Shown here in pieces: positions 1 through 7,895 of a stretch of DNA of 57,504 nucleotides. This stretch comes from Propionibacteriaceae bacterium. Its GTDB lineage: Bacteria; Actinomycetota; Actinomycetes; Propionibacteriales; Propionibacteriaceae. The position numbers were made by a program, and so were the translations under genes. The DNA is taken from NCBI GenBank assembly GCA_017882685.1, contig JADGPA010000074.1, positions 1-57,504 of the forward strand, read 5' to 3'. Under the pieces are notes generated by a model, which saw only the letters and a program-made list of their open reading frames with translations, ran no database searches and was not told the origin of the DNA. Position 1 is the first letter of the stretch. Each line of letters begins with the position of its first letter.

Positions 1-73
1 GATTCGAACCCACGGAGCCGTTAAGCTCGGCCGCTTTCAAGGCGGCTGCACTAGTCCACTATGCGACCTCGCC
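1..73 (-). tRNA. tRNA-Ser(UGA), 3' end cut off by the window
   Basis: On the minus strand the sequence starts GGCGAGG (acceptor stem 5' side), followed by a D arm with stem GCA/TGC, an anticodon arm GCCGC-CTTGAAA-GCGGC with anticodon TGA, a long variable arm typical of class II tRNAs (Ser/Leu/Tyr), and the start of the T arm (GTGGG-TTCGAATC). UGA reads UCA serine codons. The 3' half of the T stem, the acceptor 3' strand and the CCA end lie outside the window, so the gene is incomplete here. The long variable arm supports serine independently of the anticodon. Confidence 0.93.
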
Positions 74-117
74 CGTTCGGTTCATCTTACGCAAGCGCGG
101 CGTGACAAGCTGAATCC

Positions 118-1089
118 ATGCGCATTGTCACCGTCACCGCCCCCGGCGGTCCCGAGAACCTGACCCTCAGCGACGCTCCTCGGCCGGTGGCCGGGCCGGG
201 CGAGGTGGTTATCACCGTGCGGGCAGCCGGGGTCAACCGTGCCGACCTGCTGCAGCGACAGGGTCATTATCCGCCGCCTCCGGGCATCAGCGACGTGATC
301 GGCCTCGAGGTCGCGGGAACCATCGAGTCCGTAGGCGGAGACGTCACGGGCTGGAACGTCGGCGACCCCTGCATCGCGCTGCTCGCCGGGGGCGGTTGCG
401 CCGAGCTGGTGAGCGTGCCCGCCGGTCAGGTCGTCGCGCCGCCCGCCGGGGTTGACCTGGTGAGCGCCGCCGGCCTGATCGAGGTCGCCGCAACCGTCCT
501 CTCGAACTTCGACCATGTCCACCTCGGTGAGGGCGAGTCGGTGCTCATCCACGGCGGCGCCGGCGGCATCGGCACCTTCGCCATCCAGTACGCGAAAGCC
601 CTCGGGGCGCGGGTGCTGACCACCGCCGGCTCGGCGGACAAGCTCGACCTGTGCCGGAAGCTGGGTGCCGACGTGGCGATCGACTACCACGACGACTGGG
701 CGGACGCGGTCAAGGCGGCCACGCGCGGCTTGGGCGTCGACGTGATCCTCGACGTCATCGGGGCCAAGTACCTGGAAGCCAACGTCGCAGCGCTGGCCGC
801 CGATGGCCGCCTTGTCGTGATCGGCATGCAGGGCGGAAGCAAGGGCACCCTCGACCTGGGACGGCTGCTGGGCAAGCGTGGCACCGTCACCGCGACGAGC
901 CTGCGCGGCCGTCCGGCCGACCAGAAGGCCGCCATCTGCGCAGCTGTCGCGGAGCGCGTCTGGCCGCTTGTGGAAGCCGGCCAGATCAGGCTGGCCCCAG
1001 AGACCCGCTTCCCGCTCGAGCAGGTCGCGCAAGCCCATCGCCACCTCGAATCCGGCGAGCACACCGGCAAGGTGATCCTCACGCTTTAG
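118..1089 (+). CDS. NAD(P)H quinone oxidoreductase, zinc-free MDR (PIG3-like)
   Basis: A 323-residue medium-chain dehydrogenase/reductase. The N-terminal GroES-like domain contains the QOR-type stretch AAGVNRADLLQRQGHY (about residues 37-51). The Rossmann nucleotide-binding motif HGGAGGIG is at residues 145-152. The zinc ligands of alcohol dehydrogenases are absent, and PPPPGISDVIGLEVAG is typical of the PIG3/zeta-crystallin-like quinone reductase branch. It should reduce quinones or other electrophilic carbonyls with NAD(P)H in the cytoplasm. The ATG start lies about 45 bases from the 5' end of the divergent tRNA gene, and no clear Shine-Dalgarno is visible, so a short-leader or leaderless mRNA is possible. 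The exact substrate cannot be read from the sequence. Confidence 0.9.
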   Translation: MRIVTVTAPGGPENLTLSDAPRPVAGPGEVVITVRAAGVNRADLLQRQGHYPPPPGISDVIGLEVAGTIESVGGDVTGWNVGDPCIALLAGGGCAELVSVPAGQVVAPPAGVDLVSAAGLIEVAATVLSNFDHVHLGEGESVLIHGGAGGIGTFAIQYAKALGARVLTTAGSADKLDLCRKLGADVAIDYHDDWADAVKAATRGLGVDVILDVIGAKYLEANVAALAADGRLVVIGMQGGSKGTLDLGRLLGKRGTVTATSLRGRPADQKAAICAAVAERVWPLVEAGQIRLAPETRFPLEQVAQAHRHLESGEHTGKVILTL

Positions 1090-1117
1090 GCGTCCACCTC
1101 CCAACGCGCCACGGCGG

Positions 1118-1214
1118 CCCTTCGGACGCTTGGTTCGCTCCGCTCGCGAAGCTCCTCAGGGACCGTTCGTGCCGCTTCGTTCGCTGCGCTCACGAAGCTC
1201 CTCAGGGACCGTTG
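1118..1214. repeat. Two tandem copies of a GGTCCCTGAGGAG...CGAAGGG intergenic repeat
   Basis: Read on the minus strand, two units of about 47 bases follow each other, each beginning ACGGTCCCTGAGGAGCTTCG. The unit nearest the oxidoreductase ends GCGTCCGAAGGG. The two units differ by only a few bases in the middle (GCGAGCGGAGCGAA against GTGAGCGCAGCGAA). They fill the space between the convergent oxidoreductase and ABC transporter genes and contain short inner palindromes, so they could end transcription from both sides. Related copies are at 3134-3184, 10991-11030, 30314-30366 and 55531-55568. Confidence 0.8.
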
Positions 1215-1219
1215 AGGGG

Positions 1220-3208
1220 TCAGCTGCGCCAGGTGCGCCAGAGGCGGGCGTACTCGCCGTCCCTGGCGATCAGTTCGGCGTGGGAGCCGAGTTCGGCGAT
1301 GCGGCCGTCGATCACCACGGCGATCCGGTCGGCGTCGTGGGCCGTGTGCAGCCGGTGGGCGATCGCGATCACCGTCCGGTCCTCCAGCAGGGCGGCCATC
1401 GAGCCCTCCAGGTGTCGGGCCGTGCGTGGGTCTATCAGCGAGGTGGCCTCGTCCAGCACGAGGGTGTGCGGATCGGCCAGCATCAGCCGGGCCAGCGCCA
1501 CCTGCTGCGCCTGCGCAGGGGTCAGGTGCACCCTGCCGTGGCCGAGCACCGTGTCCAGGCCCTGCGGCAGGCGCTCCACCCAGTCGAGGGCATCGACAGC
1601 CCGCAGTGCCTCTGTGACCGCCGCGTCGACCTCTTCACCCTCGAGCTGCCGGTCGCGGGCCAGCACGATGTTGTCCCGCACCGATCCGACGAACACGTGG
1701 TGCTCCTGGGTCACCAGGGCCACCTCTGTGCGCAGCACGTCCAGCGGCAGCTCCATCACGTCCACCCCGCCGATGTCGACCTCGCCGGTGCGCGGGCCGT
1801 TGATGCCGGCCAGCAGCCGTCCCAGCGTCGACTTGCCCGAACCGGACGGACCCACGATCGCCAACCGCTCACCCGGACGCAGGTCAAGGTCGATGCCGTG
1901 CAGCACGTCCGTGCCGGGCCGGTACGCGAACCTCAGGTCAGAGCCGACCACCTCGGTGCCCTCGGGCAGGTCCTTCCCCGCCGTCCGATCCTCCGGCACC
2001 TCGGCAACGCCGAGCAGCCGGGTGGTCGCGGCAAGGCCCACCTGCAGGGTGTCGAACACCTGGATCAGGCGGTCCATAGGCTCCACAAGGCCCTGAACGT
2101 AGATGGCTGCCGTCGTGATCTGGCCCAGGGTGACCCATCCCTGCGCATAGCCGACCGTCCCGAGCAGCACGACGCCGACCAGCGGAAGCTGGTAGGAGAT
2201 GTCGAGGAAGATGAAGAACAGGTTCCGCAGCGTCATCGTGTAGCGCTCGGCCTGGTTCGACTCGGCGATGTCGGCGTCACCGATGGCGATCCGCCGTCCA
2301 CCCAGCCCCAGCGCCTCCACCGTCCGGGCGCCCTCCACCGTCTCCGTTGTGGTGGAGTTGATCTGGGAATAGGTGCCCGACTCGGTGATGTAGCCCGCCG
2401 CGGCGAACTTCAGGTAGTGCCGGGTCGCGAACCACAGCACGACCAGCGAGCCGACGACAGTCAGGCTCAGGAACGGCGAGTTCAGGACCAGTGCCACCAG
2501 ACTGGCCACGACCAGCACCAGCGACATCACCAGCTGCGGGAACGCCCATCGCACCGATTGGCTCATCTTCGACACGTCGGACGTGATGCGCGTGAGCAGG
2601 TCACCACTGGACGCCGCCTCGACCCGTCCCAGCGGTAGCCGCAGGACGGTGCCGACGATCTCCTCGCGCGCGGCGGCGAGCAGGTCGTAGCCGAGCACGG
2701 TGGACGCGCGGCGGGCGGCGAGCACGAGGCCGGACTGCACCAGCACGATGACGACCACGCCGGCGATGATCGAATCGGCGGCTCCCACGTTGGCGGCCCC
2801 ACCGGTGACCCTGTCGATCAGGTCGCCCAGCATCCGCGGCACGATCAGCCCGGCCATCGCGGCGGCGAGGTTCGTCCCGATGGCGATGGCCAGCATGCCC
2901 CTTCGGGTGGCCAGCAACCGCCTCAGGAACGCCCAGGCTGCGGCGTTGCCGGCCACCGGCAGGCCGCGTTCCGGGTTACGGGACGCAGCGAAGAACACCC
3001 GGGCCCGCTCACCCCGCAGCCGATGCCGTTCGGCGAGCTTGCGGAACCGCTCGCCGATCGGCAGGCCGGCGCGCACCAGTAGGCCCTCGGGGAGACCGGG
3101 GGTCGGGTCGGTGGCTGCCCAGGTGTCGGGCGGCATTCGTGACGCAGGCGGCTCGTTCCTCACCGGCTGCTCCTCAGGCACCGTCCCGGAGCTCGTCGAC
3201 GGCTTCAC
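1220..3208 (-). CDS. ABC exporter half-transporter, catalytically complete Walker A subunit
   Basis: A 662-residue protein with an N-terminal six-helix transmembrane domain (about 100-400) and a C-terminal ATPase domain. Walker A (GPSGSGKSTLG) and Walker B (LVLDEATS) are intact, and the switch histidine is in IAIAHRLH. The signature motif is degenerate: LTPAQ instead of LSGGQ. The GTG start overlaps the TGA stop of the preceding ABC gene (GTGA), so the two are translationally coupled and should form a heterodimer. Its Walker A would pair with the intact LSGGQ of the partner to form the single consensus ATP site. The first ~25 residues are encoded by a copy of the dispersed repeat (3134-3184). 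An alternative ATG for MPPDTW lies just inside this extension. The transported substrate is unknown. Confidence 0.9.
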   Translation of the reverse strand: MKPSTSSGTVPEEQPVRNEPPASRMPPDTWAATDPTPGLPEGLLVRAGLPIGERFRKLAERHRLRGERARVFFAASRNPERGLPVAGNAAAWAFLRRLLATRRGMLAIAIGTNLAAAMAGLIVPRMLGDLIDRVTGGAANVGAADSIIAGVVVIVLVQSGLVLAARRASTVLGYDLLAAAREEIVGTVLRLPLGRVEAASSGDLLTRITSDVSKMSQSVRWAFPQLVMSLVLVVASLVALVLNSPFLSLTVVGSLVVLWFATRHYLKFAAAGYITESGTYSQINSTTTETVEGARTVEALGLGGRRIAIGDADIAESNQAERYTMTLRNLFFIFLDISYQLPLVGVVLLGTVGYAQGWVTLGQITTAAIYVQGLVEPMDRLIQVFDTLQVGLAATTRLLGVAEVPEDRTAGKDLPEGTEVVGSDLRFAYRPGTDVLHGIDLDLRPGERLAIVGPSGSGKSTLGRLLAGINGPRTGEVDIGGVDVMELPLDVLRTEVALVTQEHHVFVGSVRDNIVLARDRQLEGEEVDAAVTEALRAVDALDWVERLPQGLDTVLGHGRVHLTPAQAQQVALARLMLADPHTLVLDEATSLIDPRTARHLEGSMAALLEDRTVIAIAHRLHTAHDADRIAVVIDGRIAELGSHAELIARDGEYARLWRTWRS
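3134..3184 (-). repeat. Copy of the dispersed repeat inside the ABC gene 5' end
   Basis: Read on the minus strand this segment runs ACGGTGCCTGAGGAGC, then GAGGAACGAG, then GCGTCACGAATG. The intergenic copy at 30314-30366 has ACGGTCCCTGAGGAGC, GAGGAACGAG and GCGTCACGAAGG at nearly the same spacing. Here it is translated as TVPEEQPVRNEPPASRM near the N-terminus of the second ABC subunit. The similarity was seen by eye; an alignment against all genomic copies would give its significance. Confidence 0.65.
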
Positions 3209-5061
3209 TCGTCCTCCTCCATGCCGCGGCCGACGACGGCGCGATAGGCCGGGTCGGACAGCAGGTCGGCGTGGCGACCGCGCGTGACCTCGCGTCCGTC
3301 GACGAGCAGCGAAACCTCGTCGGCGTAGTGCAGCACCAGCGGCGAGGCGGTCATCACGACGGTGGTGCGTCCGCGCCGGTGCTCCACCAGGCGTCCGGCG
3401 ATCGCAGCCTCGGTGTGGGCATCGACGGCAGAGGTCGGCTCCACGAGCACCAGCACCTCCGGATCGAGCAGCAGGGCGCGCGCCAGCACCACGCGCTGCC
3501 GCTGTCCGCCGGACAGCCCGCGTCCAAGCTCGTCGATGCGGCCCTGCCAGCCGCCGGGCAGTCCGGCGTAGACATCCTCGGCCGCCGCGGTGTGCAGAAC
3601 CGCTTCGGCCTGCTCGCGGGTGTGGGTGCCCCACGGGTCCACAGCCTGCTGCAGCGTGCCGGCGAACAGCTGGCTGCTGGTGTCGCTCACCACCACCGTG
3701 CGCCGCAGGGACGCCAGCGGCAGCCGGGCGAAGTCGACCCCGTCGGCGGTAACGCCCCAGTCGGCCTCGCCCAGCGCGGCGTCGGCCGAAGCGGACGCCG
3801 ACCGGCGGGCCGCCTTCTCTGACCGCGCCTTCCGCGCCGCGCGTCCCTTGAGCCCGGGCTCGTCGGCAGCCACCTCCTCCTGCACCTGCTGGGTCGGCAG
3901 GTAGCGTCCGAGGCGATCGGCGAGGGACGCGGAATCCTCCGGCGTAGCACTGACGACGGCGAGGAACCGTCCCGGCTCGACGTGGACGCCGCTGTCTGCG
4001 TCCACCAGGTGCGGGCGGGCAGCCAGTGGCTCGACGCCCTCGCGGAACGGCACGTCGGCGTCCAGCAGGGCAATGGTCTTGCGGGCGGACACCAGCCCCT
4101 GCACCCACTTCTGGCCGAACTCGAAGAAGGTCTGCATCGGCCACACCATGAACACGGCGTAACCGACGAAGGAGACCAGCTGACCGACGCTGAGCCGTCC
4201 CTCGATCATCTCGTGAGAACCGAGCCAGACCAGGGTGACCAGGAGCATGCCGGATAGCAGCACGCTGATCGTCTCCGTCACCGCCTGCCACGTGCCCGTC
4301 GCGACCCCGAGATGACGGACGCGCTGCGACTGCGCTGCATAGTTGTTGCCGAAGGTCAGCTCGCCGCCGATGCCACGGAGGATCCGCAAGCCGCTGACGA
4401 TGTCGGTGGCCATCGAGGTGAGCTCACCGGTCTGGGTGCGCTCTGCGGTTTGCGCTGTGTTCAGCGGGCGCAGCACCGGCGAGGCCGCAGCGACCAGCAG
4501 CGGCGCGGCCACCAGCACCACCCAGCCGAGCGGCGGTGACGTGCTGAACATCAGGGTGCAGACAAGGATGAATGCTGCGAGCGATCCGATCGCCCGCGAC
4601 AGCACCTCGATGGTCTGGCCGAACGTGTTGGAGTCCGAGGACGAGATGCTCAGCACTTCACCGGTCGGCAGCCGGCGGCTCAGCACGTGGCCGAGCTGGA
4701 CGGCCTTGCGGGTCACCAGCTTCTGCGTGCCGTACAGCGCGATCAACCACGCCCGCACCACCAGCGTGTGCTGCAGGATGCCGGCGGCAGCGCCGATCAG
4801 GATCACCACAGCCAGAAGGCTCGACCACCACAGGCTGGCCCCAAGGTCGCCCTTCAGGATGCCGTCGTCGATCGCCTTGCCCAGCAGCAACGGACTGGTG
4901 GCCGACGGCAGGAACCACAACAGGCCGGCGACAGCCATGGCCCAGACCACGTCCGATTGCACCCGCAGCAGCCAGAACAGGAACCTGCTCGGGCTACGGG
5001 TGTCAGGGCGTGACGTCTCTGCCGGTGTGTAGGCGTCGACGTCTGGTGGGAAGTCATGCAT
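3205..5061 (-). CDS. ABC exporter half-transporter with degenerate ATPase motifs
   Basis: About 618 residues from ATG 5061 (a TTG at 5070 in the same frame would add three). The transmembrane domain covers about residues 25-325. The nucleotide-binding domain lacks a recognisable Walker A: where GxxGxGK(S/T) is expected there is VVSATPEDSASL (about 370-381), with no P-loop lysine. It is followed by a charged, Ala/Arg-rich insertion of about 50 residues (390-440). The signature LSGGQ (about 516-520) is intact. Walker B reads LVLVEPTSAVD, so its aspartate is Val, and the switch histidine is missing (VMTASP). It would be the non-catalytic partner of the downstream subunit, supplying LSGGQ to the single working site. 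The -10-like TAGTGT at 5071-5076 lies so close that the message may be leaderless. Confidence 0.88.
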   Translation of the reverse strand: MHDFPPDVDAYTPAETSRPDTRSPSRFLFWLLRVQSDVVWAMAVAGLLWFLPSATSPLLLGKAIDDGILKGDLGASLWWSSLLAVVILIGAAAGILQHTLVVRAWLIALYGTQKLVTRKAVQLGHVLSRRLPTGEVLSISSSDSNTFGQTIEVLSRAIGSLAAFILVCTLMFSTSPPLGWVVLVAAPLLVAAASPVLRPLNTAQTAERTQTGELTSMATDIVSGLRILRGIGGELTFGNNYAAQSQRVRHLGVATGTWQAVTETISVLLSGMLLVTLVWLGSHEMIEGRLSVGQLVSFVGYAVFMVWPMQTFFEFGQKWVQGLVSARKTIALLDADVPFREGVEPLAARPHLVDADSGVHVEPGRFLAVVSATPEDSASLADRLGRYLPTQQVQEEVAADEPGLKGRAARKARSEKAARRSASASADAALGEADWGVTADGVDFARLPLASLRRTVVVSDTSSQLFAGTLQQAVDPWGTHTREQAEAVLHTAAAEDVYAGLPGGWQGRIDELGRGLSGGQRQRVVLARALLLDPEVLVLVEPTSAVDAHTEAAIAGRLVEHRRGRTTVVMTASPLVLHYADEVSLLVDGREVTRGRHADLLSDPAYRAVVGRGMEEDE

Positions 5062-5086
5062 AGCCGACAAACACTACGCGCACAGG

Positions 5087-5105
5087 TGCGCCCTGTCAGG
5101 GCGCA
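5087..5105. promoter_or_regulatory. 19-base palindrome between divergent ABC and ligase genes
   Basis: The arms TGCGCCCTG (5087-5095) and CAGGGCGCA (5097-5105) are perfect inverted repeats around one central base. The element sits in the 100-base divergent region, about where the -35 box of the ABC gene promoter would be (upstream of the TAGTGT at 5076-5071), and upstream of a -10-like TAGACT (5127-5132) for the ligase gene. The position suits a dimeric repressor operator; no cognate regulator is encoded nearby. Confidence 0.5.
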
Positions 5106-5161
5106 AGAATTCCGATCCCTGACGCTTAGACTCGGGCGCAACCCAGTGAGGGAGCCGGTAC

Positions 5162-6283
5162 ATGCTGATCGACTTCGCCCCGTCCGCGCGGTCCAGCGTC
5201 GGGATCGAGTGGGAACTCGCCCTCGTCGACCTCACCAGTGGCGAGCTGATGCCGGCGGCCGGAGAATTGCTCGACGCGTGCGGCGGCGGGGAGGACCGCC
5301 CGATCCGCAAGGAATACCTGCAGAACATGATCGAGCTGGTCTCCGGCGTGCACACCCGCGTTGCGGACGCCGTCGCGGACCTCGCCGGCAGCTTTGCCGT
5401 GGTCCAGGCGGCAGCAGCCGACATGGGCGTCGGCCTGATCGGTTCCGGCACCCACCCGTTCAGCCGCGCCGCAGCCCAGCGCAGGTTCGAGGGACCGCGC
5501 TACGACGTGGTGGCCGACCGCACCCAGTACTGGGGCCACCAGATGGCGATCTGCGGCACCCACGTCCACGTCGGCGTCGACGACCGGGACCTGGCGCTGC
5601 CGATCACCAACGGCCTTGCCCGGTTCTACCCCTACCTGCTCGCGCTGAGCTGCGCTTCGCCGTTCTGGGAGGGCGAGGACTCTGGATACGCCTCGCAGCG
5701 CACCATGCTGTTCCAGCAGCTTCCGACCAACGGCCTGCCGTATCCGATGCGCGCGTGGGCGGACTTTGAGGACTACGCGGAGGAACTGTTCGACTCCGGC
5801 ATGATCAGCACCCCGTCGGAGATCCGCTGGGACGTCCGTCCGTCGCCGAAGTTCGGCACGGTGGAGAACCGGACGGCCGATTCAGTGCCGACCTTTGCTG
5901 AGCTCGGCTGCCTTGCCGCGCTCACCCAGTGCTTCGCCGAGTTCGTCTCGCGCAGCTATGCCCACGACCACACGTATGAGTTGCTGTCGCCATGGCTGGT
6001 GCGGGAGAACAAGTGGCGAGCGGCCCGCTACGGCATGGACGCCTCCGTGATCACGCCCAATCCGGCCCGGCGCCAGGTGCCGCTGCGGGAGGGTCTGGCG
6101 CAGTGGCTGGAGCGGCTCGCGCCCATCTCCCGCGACCTCGGGTGCGAAGCGGAGCTGGCGTTCGCAGCGACCATCGCTGAGAAGGGAGCCAGCTACCAGC
6201 GGCAGCGCGCGGCCGGCGGCGCGGAGCGGGCACTGCGGCTGCTGCTGGCCGAGACCGGCCGGGAATCGCCGTTCGCCCATTAA
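5162..6283 (+). CDS. GCS2-family carboxylate-amine ligase (YbdK-type glutamate-cysteine ligase)
   Basis: A 373-residue protein, close to the 372 of E. coli YbdK. The N-terminus has SVGIEWELALVD, the GCS2 glutamate-binding opening (usually GxExE). CGTHVHVGVD in the middle and KFGTVENRTADS towards the C-terminal half are typical of the family. Members join a carboxylate, often the glutamate gamma-carboxyl, to an amine such as cysteine using ATP. The start has a GAGGGAG ribosome-binding site about 8 bases upstream. The amidotransferase gene follows after 9 bases, so they probably form an operon. Whether it makes gamma-glutamylcysteine or another amide cannot be decided here. Confidence 0.88.
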   Translation: MLIDFAPSARSSVGIEWELALVDLTSGELMPAAGELLDACGGGEDRPIRKEYLQNMIELVSGVHTRVADAVADLAGSFAVVQAAAADMGVGLIGSGTHPFSRAAAQRRFEGPRYDVVADRTQYWGHQMAICGTHVHVGVDDRDLALPITNGLARFYPYLLALSCASPFWEGEDSGYASQRTMLFQQLPTNGLPYPMRAWADFEDYAEELFDSGMISTPSEIRWDVRPSPKFGTVENRTADSVPTFAELGCLAALTQCFAEFVSRSYAHDHTYELLSPWLVRENKWRAARYGMDASVITPNPARRQVPLREGLAQWLERLAPISRDLGCEAELAFAATIAEKGASYQRQRAAGGAERALRLLLAETGRESPFAH

Positions 6284-6292
6284 TCTGGCGCC

Positions 6293-7024
6293 GTGAAGCC
6301 CTTCCTAATGCTGGCCACCCGTGACCACGACGAGGCCGCCATGGCCGAATTCCGTTCGGTGCTGCGGCACTCAGGGCTCGCCAGCGGGCTGCTCGAACAC
6401 GTGCGGGTGGAGTCGCGTCCCCTGCCGCCGCTCGACCTGGCCGACTACTCCGGGGTCATCCTCGGCGGCAGCTCGTTCAACATCTCCGACTCGCAGAAGA
6501 CCGACCTGCAGCAGCGCGTCGAGGCCGACCTGCTCGCGCTCGTCGAGCTGATCGTCGACACCGACTTCCCGTTCCTCGGCATGTGCTACGGCGTCGGGGC
6601 CGTCACCACCCATCTCGGTGGGACGGTGGACCGCACCCACGGCGAGGCGGTGGGGGCCGTCGAGATCACGCTGACCGCGGACGGTGTCGCCGACCCGCTG
6701 CTGGCCGGCATCGACGAGCACTTCCAGGCCTTCGTCGGCCACAAGGAGGCGTCCAACGGCACCCCACCGAGCGTGACGATGTTGGCGACCGGCACGCTCT
6801 GCCCCGTCCAGATGTACCGGGTGGGCGCCAACGTCTACGTCACCCAGTTCCACCCCGAGCTGGACGCCGACGACCTGACCGCCCGCATGCGCATCTATCA
6901 GCACGCCGGCTACTTCGACCCCTCCGAACTCGACGACCTGATCGCCATGGCCTACGCCAGCGGCGTCAACGGCCAGCAGCACCTGGTGCTGTCGAACTTC
7001 GTCCGCCGCTACTCGTCCGACTGA
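6293..7024 (+). CDS. Class I glutamine amidotransferase-like protein
   Basis: A 243-residue stand-alone GATase1 domain starting at GTG. The nucleophile elbow is FLGMCYGVG with Cys98, and the catalytic His-Glu pair is in QFHPELD (H187, E189). No synthetase domain is attached. Proteins like this are usually annotated GMP-synthase-like amidotransferases, and the fold also includes gamma-glutamyl hydrolases. Lying 9 bases downstream of a GCS2 ligase, it may hydrolyse or rework the gamma-glutamyl product, but that is inference. Its 3' end overlaps the convergent PIG-L deacetylase gene by 16 bases. Confidence 0.85.
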   Translation: MKPFLMLATRDHDEAAMAEFRSVLRHSGLASGLLEHVRVESRPLPPLDLADYSGVILGGSSFNISDSQKTDLQQRVEADLLALVELIVDTDFPFLGMCYGVGAVTTHLGGTVDRTHGEAVGAVEITLTADGVADPLLAGIDEHFQAFVGHKEASNGTPPSVTMLATGTLCPVQMYRVGANVYVTQFHPELDADDLTARMRIYQHAGYFDPSELDDLIAMAYASGVNGQQHLVLSNFVRRYSSD

Positions 7025-7785
7025 GCTGGCATCGGAGGCCCACCGCGCAGGTTGTACACGCGGAACAGCACGGCGTTGGCCACGCCGATCGCCTTGCCCT
7101 GCGCCGCGGTGATGCCGCCGATCAGGTCGCGGGGGGCGGGGTGGCCTGGCAGGTCGCCGAGGTAGCCGCCGTGCGCCTCCAGTGAAGCGATGCCGCGCTC
7201 CAACGGTTCCCCGGACACGTCCACGGCGTGGGTCGGCCGGCTGTCACCGGAGACCAGCAACCAGGTCGTGCCCCACTTCGGCAGGCCCTCTACTGCGGCC
7301 AGCTCGGGGAACACCCAGGTGTTGTCGGCGTCGCGCACTGCGTCAATGCAGGCGAGCCCCGCGGCCCTGTGGTCGGCCTGGTTCAGGCCCGCAACGAACT
7401 CCACGTCCCAGGAGCCGCTGACGACGACATCCGGCCTGAACCGCCGGATCTTCCGCGCGATGTCGCGGCGGAGATCGAGGGAGTAGACCAGCATCCCGTC
7501 GGGGTGGTCGAGCATGGTCAGGTCCTTCACACCCACCGCGTCGCAGGCCGCCCGCTGCTCGCCGGCCCGGAGCGCTCGGGTCTCCTCCGGCGGACGCTGC
7601 ATGCCGGCCTCTCCTCCGGTGAGCAACAAGTACGCCACCTCGACGCCGGCCGCCGTCCATTTCGCGATCGCCGCCGACGTGCCGTACTCGACGTCGTCGG
7701 GGTGAGCGACAACGCACAGCACCCGCTGGAAACCCGCGTCGGGGAGGGCTTCCATGCTCGGCCGTTCGATGCTGGGTTGGCTCAT
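7009..7785 (-). CDS. PIG-L family deacetylase
   Basis: A 258-residue LmbE/PIG-L domain protein. The zinc and catalytic motif AHPDDVEYG is at residues 27-35 and the later histidine motif QADHRAAG near residue 140. The family removes N-acetyl groups from N-acetylglucosamine-type conjugates; MshB and Mca of mycothiol metabolism are members. This one is shorter than MshB and its substrate is not known. It is a single minus-strand gene, convergent with the amidotransferase and divergent from the STAND gene. Confidence 0.9.
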   Translation of the reverse strand: MSQPSIERPSMEALPDAGFQRVLCVVAHPDDVEYGTSAAIAKWTAAGVEVAYLLLTGGEAGMQRPPEETRALRAGEQRAACDAVGVKDLTMLDHPDGMLVYSLDLRRDIARKIRRFRPDVVVSGSWDVEFVAGLNQADHRAAGLACIDAVRDADNTWVFPELAAVEGLPKWGTTWLLVSGDSRPTHAVDVSGEPLERGIASLEAHGGYLGDLPGHPAPRDLIGGITAAQGKAIGVANAVLFRVYNLRGGPPMPAQSDE

Positions 7786-7895
7786 GACTCACCCTAGGCC
7801 GGTGCCACGTTGGCCAGCAGGTGGCAGCCCTGCCACCGTCGGGGCGTGAAGAAACGTATGGACGCGCCGCTGCGGGTCAGCGCAGGATGGGGCCC

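Noticed and set aside
1220-4291. A 1023-residue minus-strand open frame.
   Set aside because: Its first 360 codons are antisense-free but out of frame with the upstream ABC gene and show no protein-like pattern. The real second subunit begins at the GTG overlapping the first subunit's stop.
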